Below, in pieces: positions 47,791-61,054 of a stretch of DNA of 64,000 nucleotides (its first letter is position 1; every line of letters begins with the position of its first letter). The position numbers were made by a program, and so were the translations under genes. This stretch comes from Vespula vulgaris. Lineage: Eukaryota; Arthropoda; Insecta; Hymenoptera; Vespidae. The stretch lies in assembly GCF_905475345.1 (NCBI RefSeq), contig NC_066602.1, positions 2,012,314 to 2,076,313 of the forward strand, given 5' to 3'. Under the pieces are notes generated by a model. The model worked only from the letters and a program-made list of their open reading frames with translations, was not told the origin of the DNA and ran no database searches.

Positions 47791-49888
47791 TGTTATGTTG
47801 TGTAGCGATGTGTGTATGTGTATGCGTTGTAGCGAGGGGGACGGAGGGGGTTATAGAAGAGAAGCATGCTTTTTTCTTGAACTCCCTCTCTCCATCGCAA
47901 CGATTTCACCGCGCTTAGCCCCAGCCATGGATTCTTCTTCTCTCTTCTACCTACTCTGCAAACGTTAAGCAAAACGTTCTCAGCATCAGCCACGGGAAGA
48001 AGACTCTCTCCCTTTTTGCAGGTACATATACAATACATACATACTTATGTACATACGTGCTATGATGCGTCCTCCTCACGAATATCTACTGAAGTCACGT
48101 TGTTTTTAGACTTGGCATAAACATTTCTACAATCGTTTCCAAAGGAAACATTTTCTGAAGGATGGACAAAATTTTCATAAAATTTTCAACAATTTGGATC
48201 CTTTCGTGAAATATCCCTTCGTCTCTATACCAACAAGATATATCTTTGGAATAGAAAATGGCGAAAAGCTTAGATGAATTTACGTGTCATCGTCATGTAC
48301 TTTTCTTGACCAATTGTTTTTCGAAAACTTTAATCGTGTTTATCGTCTTTTCGTTTGGACACTACATTTACTAATATATTTTTCTATGGAACAGTTGAGA
48401 ACCTCTGGGAAATAATATGGCAGAAAAAATCGAGACATTCGTTCGATTTTATTATTTCTTTTTTCTTATTTTTTTTTTTATTATTTTCTTTTTCCCAAAA
48501 CAAAATTCCGAAGAAATGTATACGATCTTTCCTTCCACTGTATATTTTTGTGAGAGTCGAGTTGAGCCGAGCCGAGTGAATTTTTAGCGCGTAAAAGTGT
48601 ATCTGCATCAGCAGACGCTTGCTTGAACACACAGGCATACACATATACACACACAGTGTGTACGCACGAACGCAGATGGAAGGTTGACAAGGCGCACATG
48701 GCTGGTTTCGTTTAATGGAGGTCGTTGAACTGTCAACGTGGCAAAGCTACGACTGAACTCTTCCACGTCGGCATATTCGCCGAAACATTTTTTTGTCGAT
48801 TGAGAACCACTGAAACGGCGATTTTCAATCGCAGTAAAATTAAATCGATCAATTGCACATTTTCTTTTCTTTAGAAGGAGCCCAATAACAGCGACGTTCG
48901 TAAAATACAAAATGGCGAATAACGTAATCGTAAGAATTCGCAAGCCGCCATGTTTGTTACATCAACCAATTCAACTCAACGATATTGTCTTGCAAAATGA
49001 AAATAGAACTTAATGTGGAATGTATCATCAGCATTGTATGATGTATAACGTAGTATATTTTATTCTATTTGTTGGTAGTTTTGGAGGGATGTTTAAAAAT
49101 CGCGGATATTAATGTGGTAGACGAATATTTTGTAAATGTTAGATATTTTTCTGAACACACTCCCTTCAGTTCATTTACCGTTACACCAGAAACTCGGTTG
49201 TAAAAGAGATATCTTCAGTAATTTTACAGTCTCTTTACGACGTCTAAGGAGTAATATATTTTATTCCAAGTATCGTTCATGCACTCGAAGAAGATAGGGT
49301 GAACGTTCGAACGATCGTAAAACGTTTACTTAAATCCAAAAGACATAAAGACCGAGTTAAATGGGTTAACTTGTATATGATATTTTTAAAAAAGAAAGAA
49401 AGAAAGAAAGAAAAAAAAAAGAAAATTGTATTAAAAGTGTGTGTGTGTCCATGCGGAATCACTTTTGATACCAACTGTACATAGGTATAACGATAGTCTC
49501 ATACGTTTCCGCGATCGCGTTTCTAAACACATGAGAGTTGTCGTGGATTTACCCCACTCCTCGTTTTTCTTCGTGTCTACCTGTTCTATCGACACCTTGG
49601 CACCTGCCACAAGCTTAGAAAATGGAACAATAGCCATGGATATATGGATGATGGGTGGTATGGTTTCCTCCGACACTCGTTTCTTTCATTTGTTCAACTT
49701 TTCACTGTATAATATACCAAGATCATAGATATCCTTTGTATATTGTTATAAATATAGAATAAAAAAAAATTATTAACAATTATACGATATCTATATAATA
49801 TTGTCTTCTTATTATCTTTTCTTTTTTTTAACTTTTTTCTCTTCGATATATACAATGTTGAAATGTATAATCATTGAAATATAGTAAA
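43621..49888. other. Non-coding stretch with microsatellites and scattered ATGGC motifs
   Basis: The stretch includes CTTT repeats near 43825-43860, GA runs at 45115-45150 and 45325-45362, TCTA at 46547-46587, CT at about 46640-46700, GA near 47740-47790 and AAT at 47398-47430. AAAATGGCG occurs at 48255 and 48909. Apart from the small ORF at 48912-49013, nothing supports a gene. Confidence 0.55.
48912..49013 (+). CDS. Candidate 33-codon small ORF starting at an ATGGCG motif
   Basis: The context ACAAAATGG is a good insect start. The 33-residue peptide starts MANNVIVRIRKPPCLLHQP and is not repeat-derived. A GTAAGA donor-like site inside could instead make this a first exon. A CCGCCATGTTT motif lies within it on the other strand. 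There is no homology I know of, so this is a candidate only. Confidence 0.18.
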   Translation: MANNVIVRIRKPPCLLHQPIQLNDIVLQNENRT

Positions 49889-49908
49889 GGTTAGGTTAGG
49901 TTAGGTTA
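49889..49908 (+). repeat. Interstitial (TTAGG)n telomere-type run
   Basis: Four overlapping GGTTA units form a short TTAGG array, the ancestral insect telomere repeat. Shorter copies lie at 44525-44536, near 61253 (as CCTAA) and near 63346. Confidence 0.85.
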
Positions 49909-49996
49909 TCGAGAAGCAAGCATTGTAGGCGTTTATACTTAGACGATTTATTCTTCGTCTAAGGGAATTTGCATTCGTCCCACTTTATTAAACGAC

Positions 49997-50013
49997 CAGA
50001 GAGAGAGGGAGAG

Positions 50014-50104
<91 letters not shown>
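49997..50104. repeat. (GA)n microsatellite
   Basis: About 108 bases of GA with two early interruptions, one of the longest pure dinucleotide runs in the window. Confidence 0.95.
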
Positions 50105-50106
<2 letters not shown>

Positions 50107-50665
50107 CAGTCGTTTCTTATTGGAAAACGTTCTAGATCGATGTAGAACGAGAACGTGTAGGTCATCTATGCTCCTTTCTATGATTTATTCAATGAATCGT
50201 ATGATTTAGTGGTATTTCAACTCCGCTTACATTCTCCAAGGCGAAACACGAAGCTGATGTATTATTATTAAGTTTTCCGATTTCATCGACTTACCATCAA
50301 TTTGGTAGTTTTACATTTTTTACGTCACTTTCAAGTTTATCAGATGTCGTTTTACAAAATTTACAAAATAAATAAGCAATTGAGAATGTCTGCTGAATCG
50401 GATTGATCAAAATAAAGATGGATGCTTCGTTAACGAAATTCAACAAAGTTTCACGAAGTGTCACGAAGTTTCACGAAGTTTCACGAAAGGCTACATGACT
50501 CTCTTGGTTTTTTTCTCTCATATTCAAAATGGCTTCCTACTATTCTCCCACGGTATACCTATTTCATTTTCTATTGAATCGTCTAAGGGGATTCGTAAGA
50601 AAGAAAAAGAAAAAGAAAAAGAAATAGAAAAGTAAAGTGAAGGGGGGAGAGAAACAGAGAGAAAC

Positions 50666-50714
<49 letters not shown>

Positions 50715-51573
50715 AGTCTGCGCCTCGAAGAAAATGAAATTCTATTACTTCCTGTTGACTGACAAAACAGAAGCCACCAGGGCGACGTTCGAGTGGCACC
50801 GACGAAAATAGAACGTCGTCATTAAACGAAGGCACCATCTATAGGTTTAACGTCCGGTATGCCACCCATCGTGCCTCTAGGGAAAATCGACTCGATTTAC
50901 ACAGTATTTTGTCCAGAACCACTAGGACCCGATGGTCCCTTTTATTTGTTCAACGAATTTCGGTGCCAATGTTAGAGACCTAAATGAAAACGCGAAATGA
51001 ACACAATTAACTTAGAAAATTACTTCTCAATATTTGCTTGTACGTCTAATCACGCGATTATAATAATAAATTTACAACTTCTTTGTTGTTTGTTTGTTAG
51101 TTAGTCTGTTTTTTTTTTTGTTACATATAGATAGATAAACAAAACATCGACGCGAACATGTGGGTACAATGTTCGTTCGAAAAATTTGAGTTGTATGAAA
51201 GTTGATCTTTTAATATTGAAATTCTATTGTTGTTATATATTTATCAGAAATCAGAGATCACATGGATCATAGATCATAAAAAAGGATTCTCCGAGTTACG
51301 AAGGAATATCGTTCGGGTCACTTCGCAGGACTCTCTCCGCAGTAGCATATCGGCCGCGCCTGGAAATATTAAAGAAGATAGTACAATGTGAAGTAAGGGC
51401 TTTAAAAGCATACCTTTAAACCTGTAAGAAGCCTAAACGAAGATGTCGGCAATGAAGATGATATCTTAATCCTATACGAATTCTAATTTATTCAAAAATC
51501 TTGCTTCGTCGAAATGATGTGATAAAAAGTCAATAGTAAATAAGATTTACATGTATCCTGTTCAATATTTCTC

Positions 51574-51606
<33 letters not shown>

Positions 51607-51892
51607 AGAATCTTATTACGTATCTCCGATTTCGTTTCCAGTTACAAATTACATTTTGGATCCTGGGGATCTTGGAACATAGCCAGATGCAATAACGATT
51701 TCACACGAAAACGCGTGCCTCCTTGCGGAACACACAACGAACAAGAATTATCGATAGTTTGTGCTAAAAGCAAAGATGTTGTGAATGTGTGTGTGCGTGT
51801 GTGTATCTTTCAACGTGATTTCAGGAATACTTTTACGTTCGAACTAAAATCGATTATTGGGCTAAACAAAAATGGCTCCGAGATATTTCGAA

Positions 51893-51923
<31 letters not shown>

Positions 51924-52849
51924 GAAGAAGAAAAAGAAAAAGAGAGAGAAAGAGAATACTTAACTTTGTACTTGAAACGAAGGTGACGACTGAAAAAGTA
52001 TGACGATTCAGTCGAAAGATCATTCTGGCAACTTAGACGATGATGCCAGTGTGACTTTTGATCGTGTTATATAATCTAGAAGTTTCTTTGGTCTCTCTCT
52101 ACCTAAGATAATTTCTAAGATCAACATATCATTACCAAATAGCGTCGAAAAGAATTAGCAAATCCAAGGATAATTTATCGAAACCTTCGAGTATTCTTCC
52201 TTAACATTAAACTCTACGAATAATGTTTTCATTATTATAATGATATTCGTAAGATATTATTCATTTTAGCTCATTCGGAATCATCGAATTGATCAAAATC
52301 AATATGGAGAAGAGAAAACATAAATATTCATTTACACGAGTTACGCCATTAAACAAAAAAAGAAAGAAAGAAAGAAAAAATAATCACATTCAACGTTCCG
52401 CGTCATGCGAAACGCTAGTTTCAATGGGATCCCTCACGACCAACACGAATTCTCTTTCCCCTTTTTCCTTTTCTTTTATTCTCCCTTTTTTTTTTTTTTT
52501 TTTATCGACAATACTACCTTTTATTTACCAGTGGAGTACAATACGGTGCAATCTCGCGGAACACCATGGTGCCACGATCATCATAGAAATTCGTGTGAAA
52601 AGTGACAAAAGCAATGTCGCTGTATCCTTCTTCCTTTCATCAGATTTCGCGACCAACTATAACTGACAACAACAACAATTACCAGTGAGAGAGTTTCAAT
52701 TGCGAGCTCATCCTAAATGATTCCTTTCTCGTAATAATTATGTTTTTATTCCAAAAAAAGATTTTTTTTTCTATTTTTTCTTTCTTTTTTTTTTCTTTCT
52801 CTTTTTTTTTTTTTTGTTTGATTTATATATCCAAAAAATGTAAGAAATG
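50105..52849. other. Non-coding stretch
   Basis: AT-rich sequence with GA runs at 50665-50712, CT at 51570-51607 and A/AAG runs at 51895-51955. Short ATGGC-initiated frames at 50529 and 51872 run into lysine repeats and are not accepted. Nothing else was seen. Confidence 0.55.
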
Positions 52850-52978
52850 GACGCCATATTGAACAGATCTCAAACGATTGGTTAAGAAATAAGACGCCAT
52901 TTTGAAGATCTCCAAGTACGATTGGTTAAAAACTCATCGCCATTTTTTAATAGCATTGTCTACAACAAAATGGCGTCT
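52850..52978. promoter_or_regulatory. 44-bp tandem module of CGCCATNTTGAA plus CGATTGGTTAA
   Basis: Units at 52850-52893 and 52894-52937 are direct 44-bp repeats. Each starts GACGCCAT(A/T)TTGAA, passes through AGATCTC and reaches CGATTGGTTAA. A third partial copy (CGCCATTTTTTAA) starts at 52938 and an inverted AAAATGGCGTC ends the cluster at 52977. The motifs resemble a YY1/Pho site and an inverted CCAAT box (NF-Y). Regular spacing of the pair suggests a regulatory element, but binding is inferred. Confidence 0.55.
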
Positions 52979-55092
52979 GACTTGGTGTCCTCGATTTTAT
53001 TAGAATTTTAAGATAATAGAAATTGATTTAAAAATGATAAATCGATAATTTCTTTTAGGATCTTCTATACCGATAAGATTGATACTTTTAAAAGGATAAC
53101 TGATACTAACTATTACGGAATAGGAAGAATAACGACGTACAGAGCGTGCAATTTTAATGTAAACGTCGATGGTTCCATAGAAGCAGCGATAATAGAATCG
53201 AACGACAACGAAAAGGGATTTATGTGGCTAAGTATATATGCACATATATATGATGTATATGTATGCAAGCAAAGTAGATGTCGCGTACTTGGTAATCTCA
53301 TATATCCATACACATACATACGCAGAAAGCTAACTACAGTTAAGCTCCAAATCAAAACGGTGTAGGTGTCTCTTGGAGAATGTTTTCCATATATTTAGTC
53401 TCAACATAAATTGATGCAATATCTTGGACGTACCATTTAAAAAGAAAGAAAAAAAAAGGACAAAAAAAAGAAAGAAAGAAAAAAAAAAGAAAAAAAATTA
53501 TACATTTTCTACTTTGTATCATCGCTACGATAAAACATTTTTAATTCAAATAACATGACTGATTTCCATTTATTAATATTTATTAATAACTGAGATATTA
53601 ATATTAAACTATGTTTCGTCTAAAAGAAAGAACTTATTCGTTCGATTCGAAACAGTAACCGACTGTGTATGTATCCATTGCCAAGTATTTATTTATCGTC
53701 GACCATATCTGTCCTTGCTAACTTCACGGACAAACATCGGAGAGGGTCACCTGCCACGATGACGACGACGACGATAGCTCTTCCCTACGCGACAGAAGTA
53801 AATGTTTACCTCATTGTTTTTTTTCCCTCTCTTTCTCTTTCTCTTTCTCTTTTTCTTCCTCTTTTCCATCCCTTTTCTTTTCCCCCATTTATATTCAGAA
53901 ATAAAGTAAGACAGAGAAAAGTATTTCCAATCATTTTTTTCCATTCAAGAAAAAAAACTAGAAAAACGAAGTGGAATGGCACTGCCTACTTGACCCAACT
54001 GTTGTTCTGCATGTTCCAAGATTATCGATCAGCTTATGAAAGTTTTGTCGTCGAAATGAAAACCGCAGGATTCCTTTTCTATCATCTTCAAAAAGGATGT
54101 TAAAGAAAAAGAAAAAAAGAAGAAGAAGAAGAAGAAGAATATTTCTTTTTTCCTTTTCTTTCTCCTTTTTCTTTTTTAATTTAAACAAGACATCCTTATT
54201 GTTAGAAAACTCGTCGAATAAATTAGAGTTTAAATAGACGAAGACGATAAAAGCAATCGACGATGTCTATTTTCGTTTCTCGATCTCTCGAGTACTTGAT
54301 GGTAGATAGGTAGGTAGGTAGGTAGGTAGGTAGGTAGGTAGATAGGGTAGAAGCTGGGTACTTGAGAGAAAGCTTTTGAGCGTTCTTTCTTATTCGTGTG
54401 TACTGAGAGAATGACGAGTAAATTCGTGAGGGTATTCCTGCGAGATTGAAGGGACGAAAGAAAAAAAGAGGAAAAAAAAGGAAGTGATGGAAGAAAGAAG
54501 GGATGAGAAAGGATGGGAAGGAGGGAGAAGAGGAGATAGGAGAGGAGGTGAGAGTCCACGATGTATTTCGATACGTAAATAAATACAAGGTCGAGGAGAC
54601 GAACGTTTCTCGGTTATAAAGGACTAAGTATATATATATACATATATATATACATTATATATATATACATGTGTGTGGGTATATTCGTCTGGGGATGTAT
54701 ATAGAAGCGCGCGCGTGGGTATCTGTACGTGTATGTATATATGTATTTGTGAGGAACAAGGGGAAAAAGAGAGAGAAAGAGAGAGTGAGGGAGAGAGAGG
54801 GAGAGGGAGAGGGAGAGGGAGAGGGAGAGAGAGAGAGAGAGATTGCCGTGCATAATTGTCGTTGGAAAAGTATCGGACGTTTGGCGAGTGCGCGTAGCAC
54901 AGCAACTGGGAGTACATAGAAGACAACGATTTTCCTGGAATCGAACGAGAGAGGCGCGTGCGAGCGAGAGAGAGAGTTCCAGGGTTCACGCTCGGCAACG
55001 TCGCCATATATCGACCCAGCTGTCGCTCTGGGGGAAGAGACTGGGACACGACCGGCTCTGGTCCCAACAAAAATCTAATTCTTCCATCTCTA

Positions 55093-55137
<45 letters not shown>

Positions 55138-55700
55138 CTCTTTCTTTCCTTCTCCTACTCCTTTTCTCTTCCTCCTTCAACAAAGACTTTTTTTTTTAAT
55201 CCGATGCCTCTCGTTATCCGTTTCCTTTCTTTGCTTTTTGTACTTAACACGGTCGATAATGATGGATATTTGAAATGTACTGAAGACGAAGAAAACCCAA
55301 CACGCACGCCATTTTGATATACGTTCGAATTTAGAAATTAAACGCAATCTATATATATATATATATATAAATAATAATATTGATGAATTTTTGTCGATCG
55401 ACAAAAGAATAAGTCTAGAAAGTAGATAGAAAAATAAATAGATAGATAGATAGATAGATAGATATATAGATAGATAAAGAGGGAGAAAGACAGAGACAGA
55501 GAGAGAAGGAAAGGCTTCCATTTTCTAATGTACTTTTCCATTAAACTGGAAAGTACTTTGACGCATTAATTCTTTAAAGCAGAGATCGAGCACGATATCC
55601 GCGTTCTATTTCGATCGGACGAATGAACGGATGGATGGATGGATGGACGAATGGACGGACGAACGGTGAGGTGGAGCGGTCGAGAAAAGATTCGCGACCC
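52979..55700. other. Non-coding stretch with repeats
   Basis: It holds A-rich tracts near 53440-53500, CTTT near 53828-53855, a TAGG array at 54306-54345, TA/GA repeats at 54625-54842, CT at 55095-55132, GATA at 55438-55475 and GGAT near 55630-55650. CGCCATTTT occurs at 55307. No gene was supported. Confidence 0.55.
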
Positions 55701-55704
55701 CGGC

Positions 55705-55850
55705 ACCTACCACCACCACCACCACCACCACCACCACCACTACCACCACCACTACCATCACCACCACTACTACCACTACCACCAATACCACCACTACCAT
55801 CACTCTCCATCTCCACCCACTTCCAGAGCAAAGCTCCAGAACACCACCGA

Positions 55851-55881
<31 letters not shown>

Positions 55882-56008
55882 GGCAGCAAGAGCAGGAGCA
55901 GAAGACCTAGGTATCCCAGCAGAAACCCCCGATTCACTAGTGGGAGCTAGTGTCGCCACCATCACCACCATCATCATCACCACCACCACCACCACCACCA
56001 CCACTAAC
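55705..56008. repeat. (CCA)n trinucleotide arrays with a CAG run
   Basis: CCA/CAC-rich arrays occupy about 55705-55800 and 55950-56008, with a CAG run at 55848-55880 between them. Open frames in all phases (His/Tyr, Pro, Thr, and antisense Val/Gly) come from these repeats. Confidence 0.92.
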
Positions 56009-57978
56009 CTCACCTCCACGACTACCACCATTCGCGATTCGACCAACCCTCGACGAGATTCGAATCCAAGCCAAACGTTTTGTACATACATACATACATA
56101 TATATATGTATGTATATATATAGAGCTACGAGCTGCTACCCTCCTTGCCTGCGAGTCTCACTCAGCGCACGCGGCAACCACTACCCTCTCCCCTACTACT
56201 TTTCTTTACCATTTCTCTCTTCCTCTCTTTATCCCCATATCCCCCACTACCTTTTTACTTTGACTATCTCTCTCTACCTCCTTTTCGATGGATTCTCACA
56301 CCCTCGCGGCACGTTTCAGCTACCCCTCTCTCTCTCTTCTCCTTTCTCGTTTCTCCAATTCCTCTCATCCTCCCTCCAAACGATCAAATCTTTCTCAGCT
56401 CTCATGCCATCCCAGCCCACTTGCCCCCTTACCGTCTCCTACTCCCCTTCTCTTTCTTTTCTTCTCTTTACCATTCCTATATCTATTTCTCTCCGTCTCT
56501 CTGTCCGTCTCTTTCTTTCTTTTCCCATCCCAATCACACTTCATCCTTCGATTCGACGGGGATATCCATCCTACTACCACCATCACACCACCAACCACCA
56601 TCTCTAGCCTCGCTATACTACTAATACTAATACTAATGCTACTACGAATATCAACGTGTGCTTCTTCTACTGGCAACACCACTTTTTCTCTCTCTCTTTC
56701 TCTCTTCCTTTCCCTATCTTCCTCCCTTCCTCTCCCTCTCTCTCTCTCTCTCTCTCTCTTTATGTCTATGTCTCTGTCTGATCCTTTTCTACGCAGTACA
56801 CGAGCAGCAACGCATATTCTATCTAGACTGACTATTCCACTCAGGGTGTTTTCCCTTTTTTCCTTACTTTTTCTTTTCCCACCTCTCGACATTATTCCCC
56901 ATCTCGTTCTTTGATCTCTGAAGTTTCATACTTGGAAATCTAATCTCTACAGGGTTACTGATATAATTCATTTTTAGATCATCCCTCTATGTGGAATATA
57001 TAGACTTTTTTTTGTTTATGATCAATGAATGATTTATAAATAAAGAAGATTTGATTGATTAAGATTCCAATCGTTTTCTTCGTGATAAATTCGACATCTC
57101 TTATAAGCAAAGAGAGTTGTTGAAAAACTTGATTATATGTAAACTATTATTTAATTTATTTAAGCATTCTAGTGCCTACATTATAATAAATAAACAATGT
57201 ATATATGTATATATGCACGTATATATACATATATGTATTATGTATCTACGAACATATCCTGTCTTCTCATTCCGCTCGAAAAGATAAAAATGAAAAATAG
57301 AAATAAAAATAATAAAATATAAAAAAAATACTATTATCAGTCGCAATAAAATATACAATGACAATTATCTATATTGTCTGATCAGTATTATCTATCGTCA
57401 AATGTTTAAAAAAAGAATCTTATCGTAACTATATATATATGTATGCGTAAATTAATATACGACCGACCGATATAACCTAAAATAAAGATATGCGCAATTT
57501 TTATCTACATATGTACATGATTTATCTTTTGTACGCCATCCTTTTTAAATAGATATTCATTTTTAAATAGTCCAATGCTTTTGTTTCTAATTAGAACAAA
57601 CAAATGAGGATGTGAAAAAAGAGAAACGAAAAAATACATATGGGGGAAAAAAAAGGAAAGAAAAAAGTGAATTCTTAAAATGAAGGAGAACGAAAAGTAC
57701 CCAATAAAAAGAGGCAGGTAAATGTAACGGTTATTCCTCGTTCGCTGAATTTAAACTTACTACGTGCGTGCATATATGCATGATGATGTGTGTGTGTGTA
57801 ATCATAAATATAAAGAGAAAGAGAGAAGAAGAAAAAGAGAAATTGGCGTTAAGCCAAAGTCCTTCGCGTCCTACGACGACTTTACCAGCACACAAAGTTC
57901 GTCGATAGACCATTCTCGATTGCTGGGACAGGTTAAAAAAAAAAGAAAAGAAGAAAAGAAAGGAAAAGAATACAAAAT

Positions 57979-58009
<31 letters not shown>

Positions 58010-58761
58010 AAATATTTCACTGGAACTTCATTCGGCGTAGAAAAATGGCAAAAGCGGGTACCATCATGGCTTCCAATATATTTGTGTATTCCTAAGCTAA
58101 CTTCAAGATGGTTATATGCTAACTATATATGATAAAAATAATAGTCATTGAACCAATGACTTTATGTTCATGAACACTAACATATTGATATATGGTATAA
58201 AATCGAATAAAATGTTTTCAAATATGAACAAATTTGATATAAGTTATCGTTGAAAATTGAAGAAAAAGTAAAACAAAAAAGAAAGCAAAAAAAACGTATA
58301 ATTGAAAAGGTAATACCGAGTGAAGTTAGCCACGCTTGGATACGAAAGAAAAGCTAACCAATATTCTGGTATCATTTCAAAAGCAGCACGATGATCTTAT
58401 GTAATATATTCCGACGTGTTGGAAGAAGTAAAAAGATTGCAGTATTGTAGATAAAACATTATGTATGTATGTATATATGTATGTATGTATGTATGTACGT
58501 GTGATACGTGCAAGTAGTCATCATTTCGTAAGAGAGCACCATCACACATGGAAAATAACTTAACAACGCGCAATGGCCTCTGTAAGGCAAAACGTATGTA
58601 TGTAACGATCCATGAACGGGGTTCGCAGTGAGAAAAAGATAGAACGAGACAGGATAAATAGATGGACAGAGATAGAAATAGACTCTGTAACGTCCATTTA
58701 CGTAACACTGACGATCGTCGATATGATTCGTGACACAATCGAGAAACGGAGACAGACAGAC

Positions 58762-58805
<44 letters not shown>

Positions 58806-58897
58806 AAAGAGAGATGACTAGTTAGCTAGCTAGCTTCACTGCTAACTCTAGCGATCATCCTCGAAGGTTCATTCACAATGTTGCAAATAGAAAAATA
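56009..58897. other. Non-coding stretch, pyrimidine-rich then AT-rich
   Basis: From 56150 to 56920 the + strand is mostly C and T. From 56950 to 58800 it is AT-rich, with an AAAT run at about 57984-58012, an ATGT run near 58460-58500 and GA at 58764-58802. No gene was supported. Confidence 0.55.
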
Positions 58898-58990
58898 ATG
58901 GCGAAACACAGCGCCGCACAGGTGTATGCCGCTGATATTGAAGAAGACGACGATTTCGAATCTCTCTTTGAAAATGTATACTGCAAATAA
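58898..58990 (+). CDS. Candidate 30-codon acidic small ORF starting at an ATGGCG motif
   Basis: ATAATGGCG opens a frame of 30 codons to TAA. The peptide starts MAKHSAAQVYAADIEEDDDF and ends FENVYCK. The composition is not repeat-derived, unlike most ORFs nearby. GTGTAT and GTATAC inside could act as donors, so it might be the first coding exon of the + strand gene seen at 62.7 kb. That link is speculation. Confidence 0.22.
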   Translation: MAKHSAAQVYAADIEEDDDFESLFENVYCK

Positions 58991-59093
58991 GTATCCTATT
59001 TTGCATTCCATGGCAAGTGAATTATAGGCAACAAGGTGGCAGCCAGAGAGTACGTCGAGCGGAAAGGAAACACGATCTCTCGTTACGCGCTGC

Positions 59094-59095
<2 letters not shown>

Positions 59096-59142
<47 letters not shown>
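59096..59142. repeat. (GAA)n trinucleotide array
   Basis: About fifteen GAA units in an uninterrupted run. Confidence 0.93.
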
Positions 59143-59145
<3 letters not shown>

Positions 59146-59219
59146 TAACGGCTGGTAGAGAAAGAGAAAGAAAGATAGAAAGAAAGAGAGAGAACTAGAG
59201 AGATTCGACGATGCGAAAC

Positions 59220-59256
<37 letters not shown>

Positions 59257-59817
59257 TGGGGATACGGAAAAATTCGTTCTTGAGAAAGACGACCATGTTT
59301 TTAATTTTTTATTGATCGATTGATTTATTTTTACTTTTTTCTTTAAAGAAAGAAGAGGAGCGGATACTATCGAAGTATAAAAAAAAAATTAAAACTAAAT
59401 CACTGAAAAGAAAAGAATAAATATGGCGTTCCTATCTATCCACCATCTTGATTCCATAGCTTGACCAATAGCTGTTAAGAGATGAGTGTCCACTAGGTCC
59501 ACGTTGATCTTCAATACGTAAGTCGTAAATCTTTATTGTTCATTGGATTATCGAGAGAAGAAAAGGAGCGATAAAACGTTGCCATTAGTCGCAATTGGTT
59601 CCTATTACTCTCTTGCATACCCGTGAATCGCGCGGGTCTTCCTTCGGCGCACTTTTTAGTCTCTAATAGCAATAGCCAGATTGGATTATATTGAGGTTAG
59701 AATAATATTGATGTATGTAATCAGAGTAGAAATTTAATAGGGAGGGAACAAGGGAAGAGAAGGGGAAAAGATATGTAAAACAAGGAATGGAAAAACATTT
59801 TCCATATAAAATTGTAC

Positions 59818-59820
<3 letters not shown>

Positions 59821-59873
<53 letters not shown>
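59821..59873. repeat. (TA)n microsatellite
   Basis: An uninterrupted TA run of 53 bases. Confidence 0.95.
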
Positions 59874-59875
<2 letters not shown>

Positions 59876-59965
59876 GTTACGTTTGAAAACTAATCATTAA
59901 ATTTCATTAGGATGATAGGCAGAAAATTTGAATGTTATGTAATATTGATCGTTGTTACTGCCTAG

Positions 59966-60062
59966 AGAGCGAACGAACGAACGAACGAACGAACGGACGG
60001 ACGAACGAACGAACGAACGAACGAACGAACGAACGAACGAACGAATGAACGAATGAACGAAC
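59966..60062. repeat. (CGAA)n tetranucleotide array
   Basis: About 24 CGAA units with CGGA and TGAA variants. On the - strand this reads as SFVR repeats, an artefact. Confidence 0.93.
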
Positions 60063-60536
60063 CAACTAGAGAGAGAGATATATATATAGAGAGAGAGAGA
60101 GAGACAGAATGAAGGAACGAAGTAAATGTGTATTGTATGGAAAATAGAGCGCGTTTAACATGCGAGTAACGTCGCAATTGGCACGTCTTGTCGAGACACC
60201 GAATGCTCTTTCGAGGTTAGAAGTGCATTGCACTGTTGCATGCATCATGCAATAGCGCACGAACGGAATGACGAGTAAAACGCGATGGTGTGCGTAAAGA
60301 AATAAAAAAAAAAGAAAAAAGAAAGAAAGAAAAAAGAAGAAGAAAAGAAGAAAAAAAAACGAACTTGAATGACCTCGTTTGCTTGGAAAAAAAAAGAAAA
60401 AAGAAAGAAAAGGAAAACATACCAAACATAAAAAAAGAATCTTCGAACAATTTGCCTGTCGCAGTCAATGACTATAATTTAATGTCTGGAGTGTATCAAT
60501 AAAAAAAAAAAAATTTGCTTAGTAATGAATGACAAC

Positions 60537-60581
60537 GACAATAACAACGACGAGGATGATGATAATAACTATGACGACGAC

Positions 60582-60629
<48 letters not shown>

Positions 60630-60630
60630 C
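60537..60630. repeat. (GAT)n and GAC trinucleotide array
   Basis: Degenerate GAC/AAC units lead into a clean GAT run of about sixteen copies. Confidence 0.92.
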
Positions 60631-60796
60631 GTCGCTACGGCCAATAAATGATTACATAAAATCTCATGAAATAAATATGAACCGAGTTAAAATTCGATTT
60701 TCATTAAAACATTGTATGCTGCTGTTATATGTCGTATTCAATATTCGACTCATACGAATGCGGAAGTACGAAGTTAACCGAATGTAACCGACGAGT

Positions 60797-60817
60797 TTCT
60801 CTCTCTCTCGCTCTCTC

Positions 60818-60888
<71 letters not shown>
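60797..60888. repeat. Compound (CT)n-(TA)n microsatellite
   Basis: A CT run to about 60848 passes directly into a TA run to 60888. Confidence 0.94.
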
Positions 60889-60893
<5 letters not shown>

Positions 60894-61054
60894 AGTAGTA
60901 ATATACGTGAAGTGGAAACGTTTGATATATTTATGTTGATAAGTTGGTACCAAGAATTTGTTTCGTGAATTCAAGTTAATTTCATTCGCTTTAAGGGAAA
61001 AAGAGAGAGAGAGAGAGAGAAAGAGAGAAACAGGACCTACCAAATTGCATAACG

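Noticed and set aside
48608..48943. 111-codon - strand ORF
   Set aside because: The composition is unremarkable but it ends in TG-repeat Cys/Val codons and has no domain or homologue I can name.
49431..49728. Overlapping open frames on both strands near 49.5 kb
   Set aside because: The - strand frame has no ATG at its stated start and neither frame has splice context or a familiar motif. They cannot be told apart from chance.
55606..56263. Overlapping ORFs rich in Val/Gly, Pro, His/Tyr and Thr
   Set aside because: Products of the CCA/CAG arrays in different frames.
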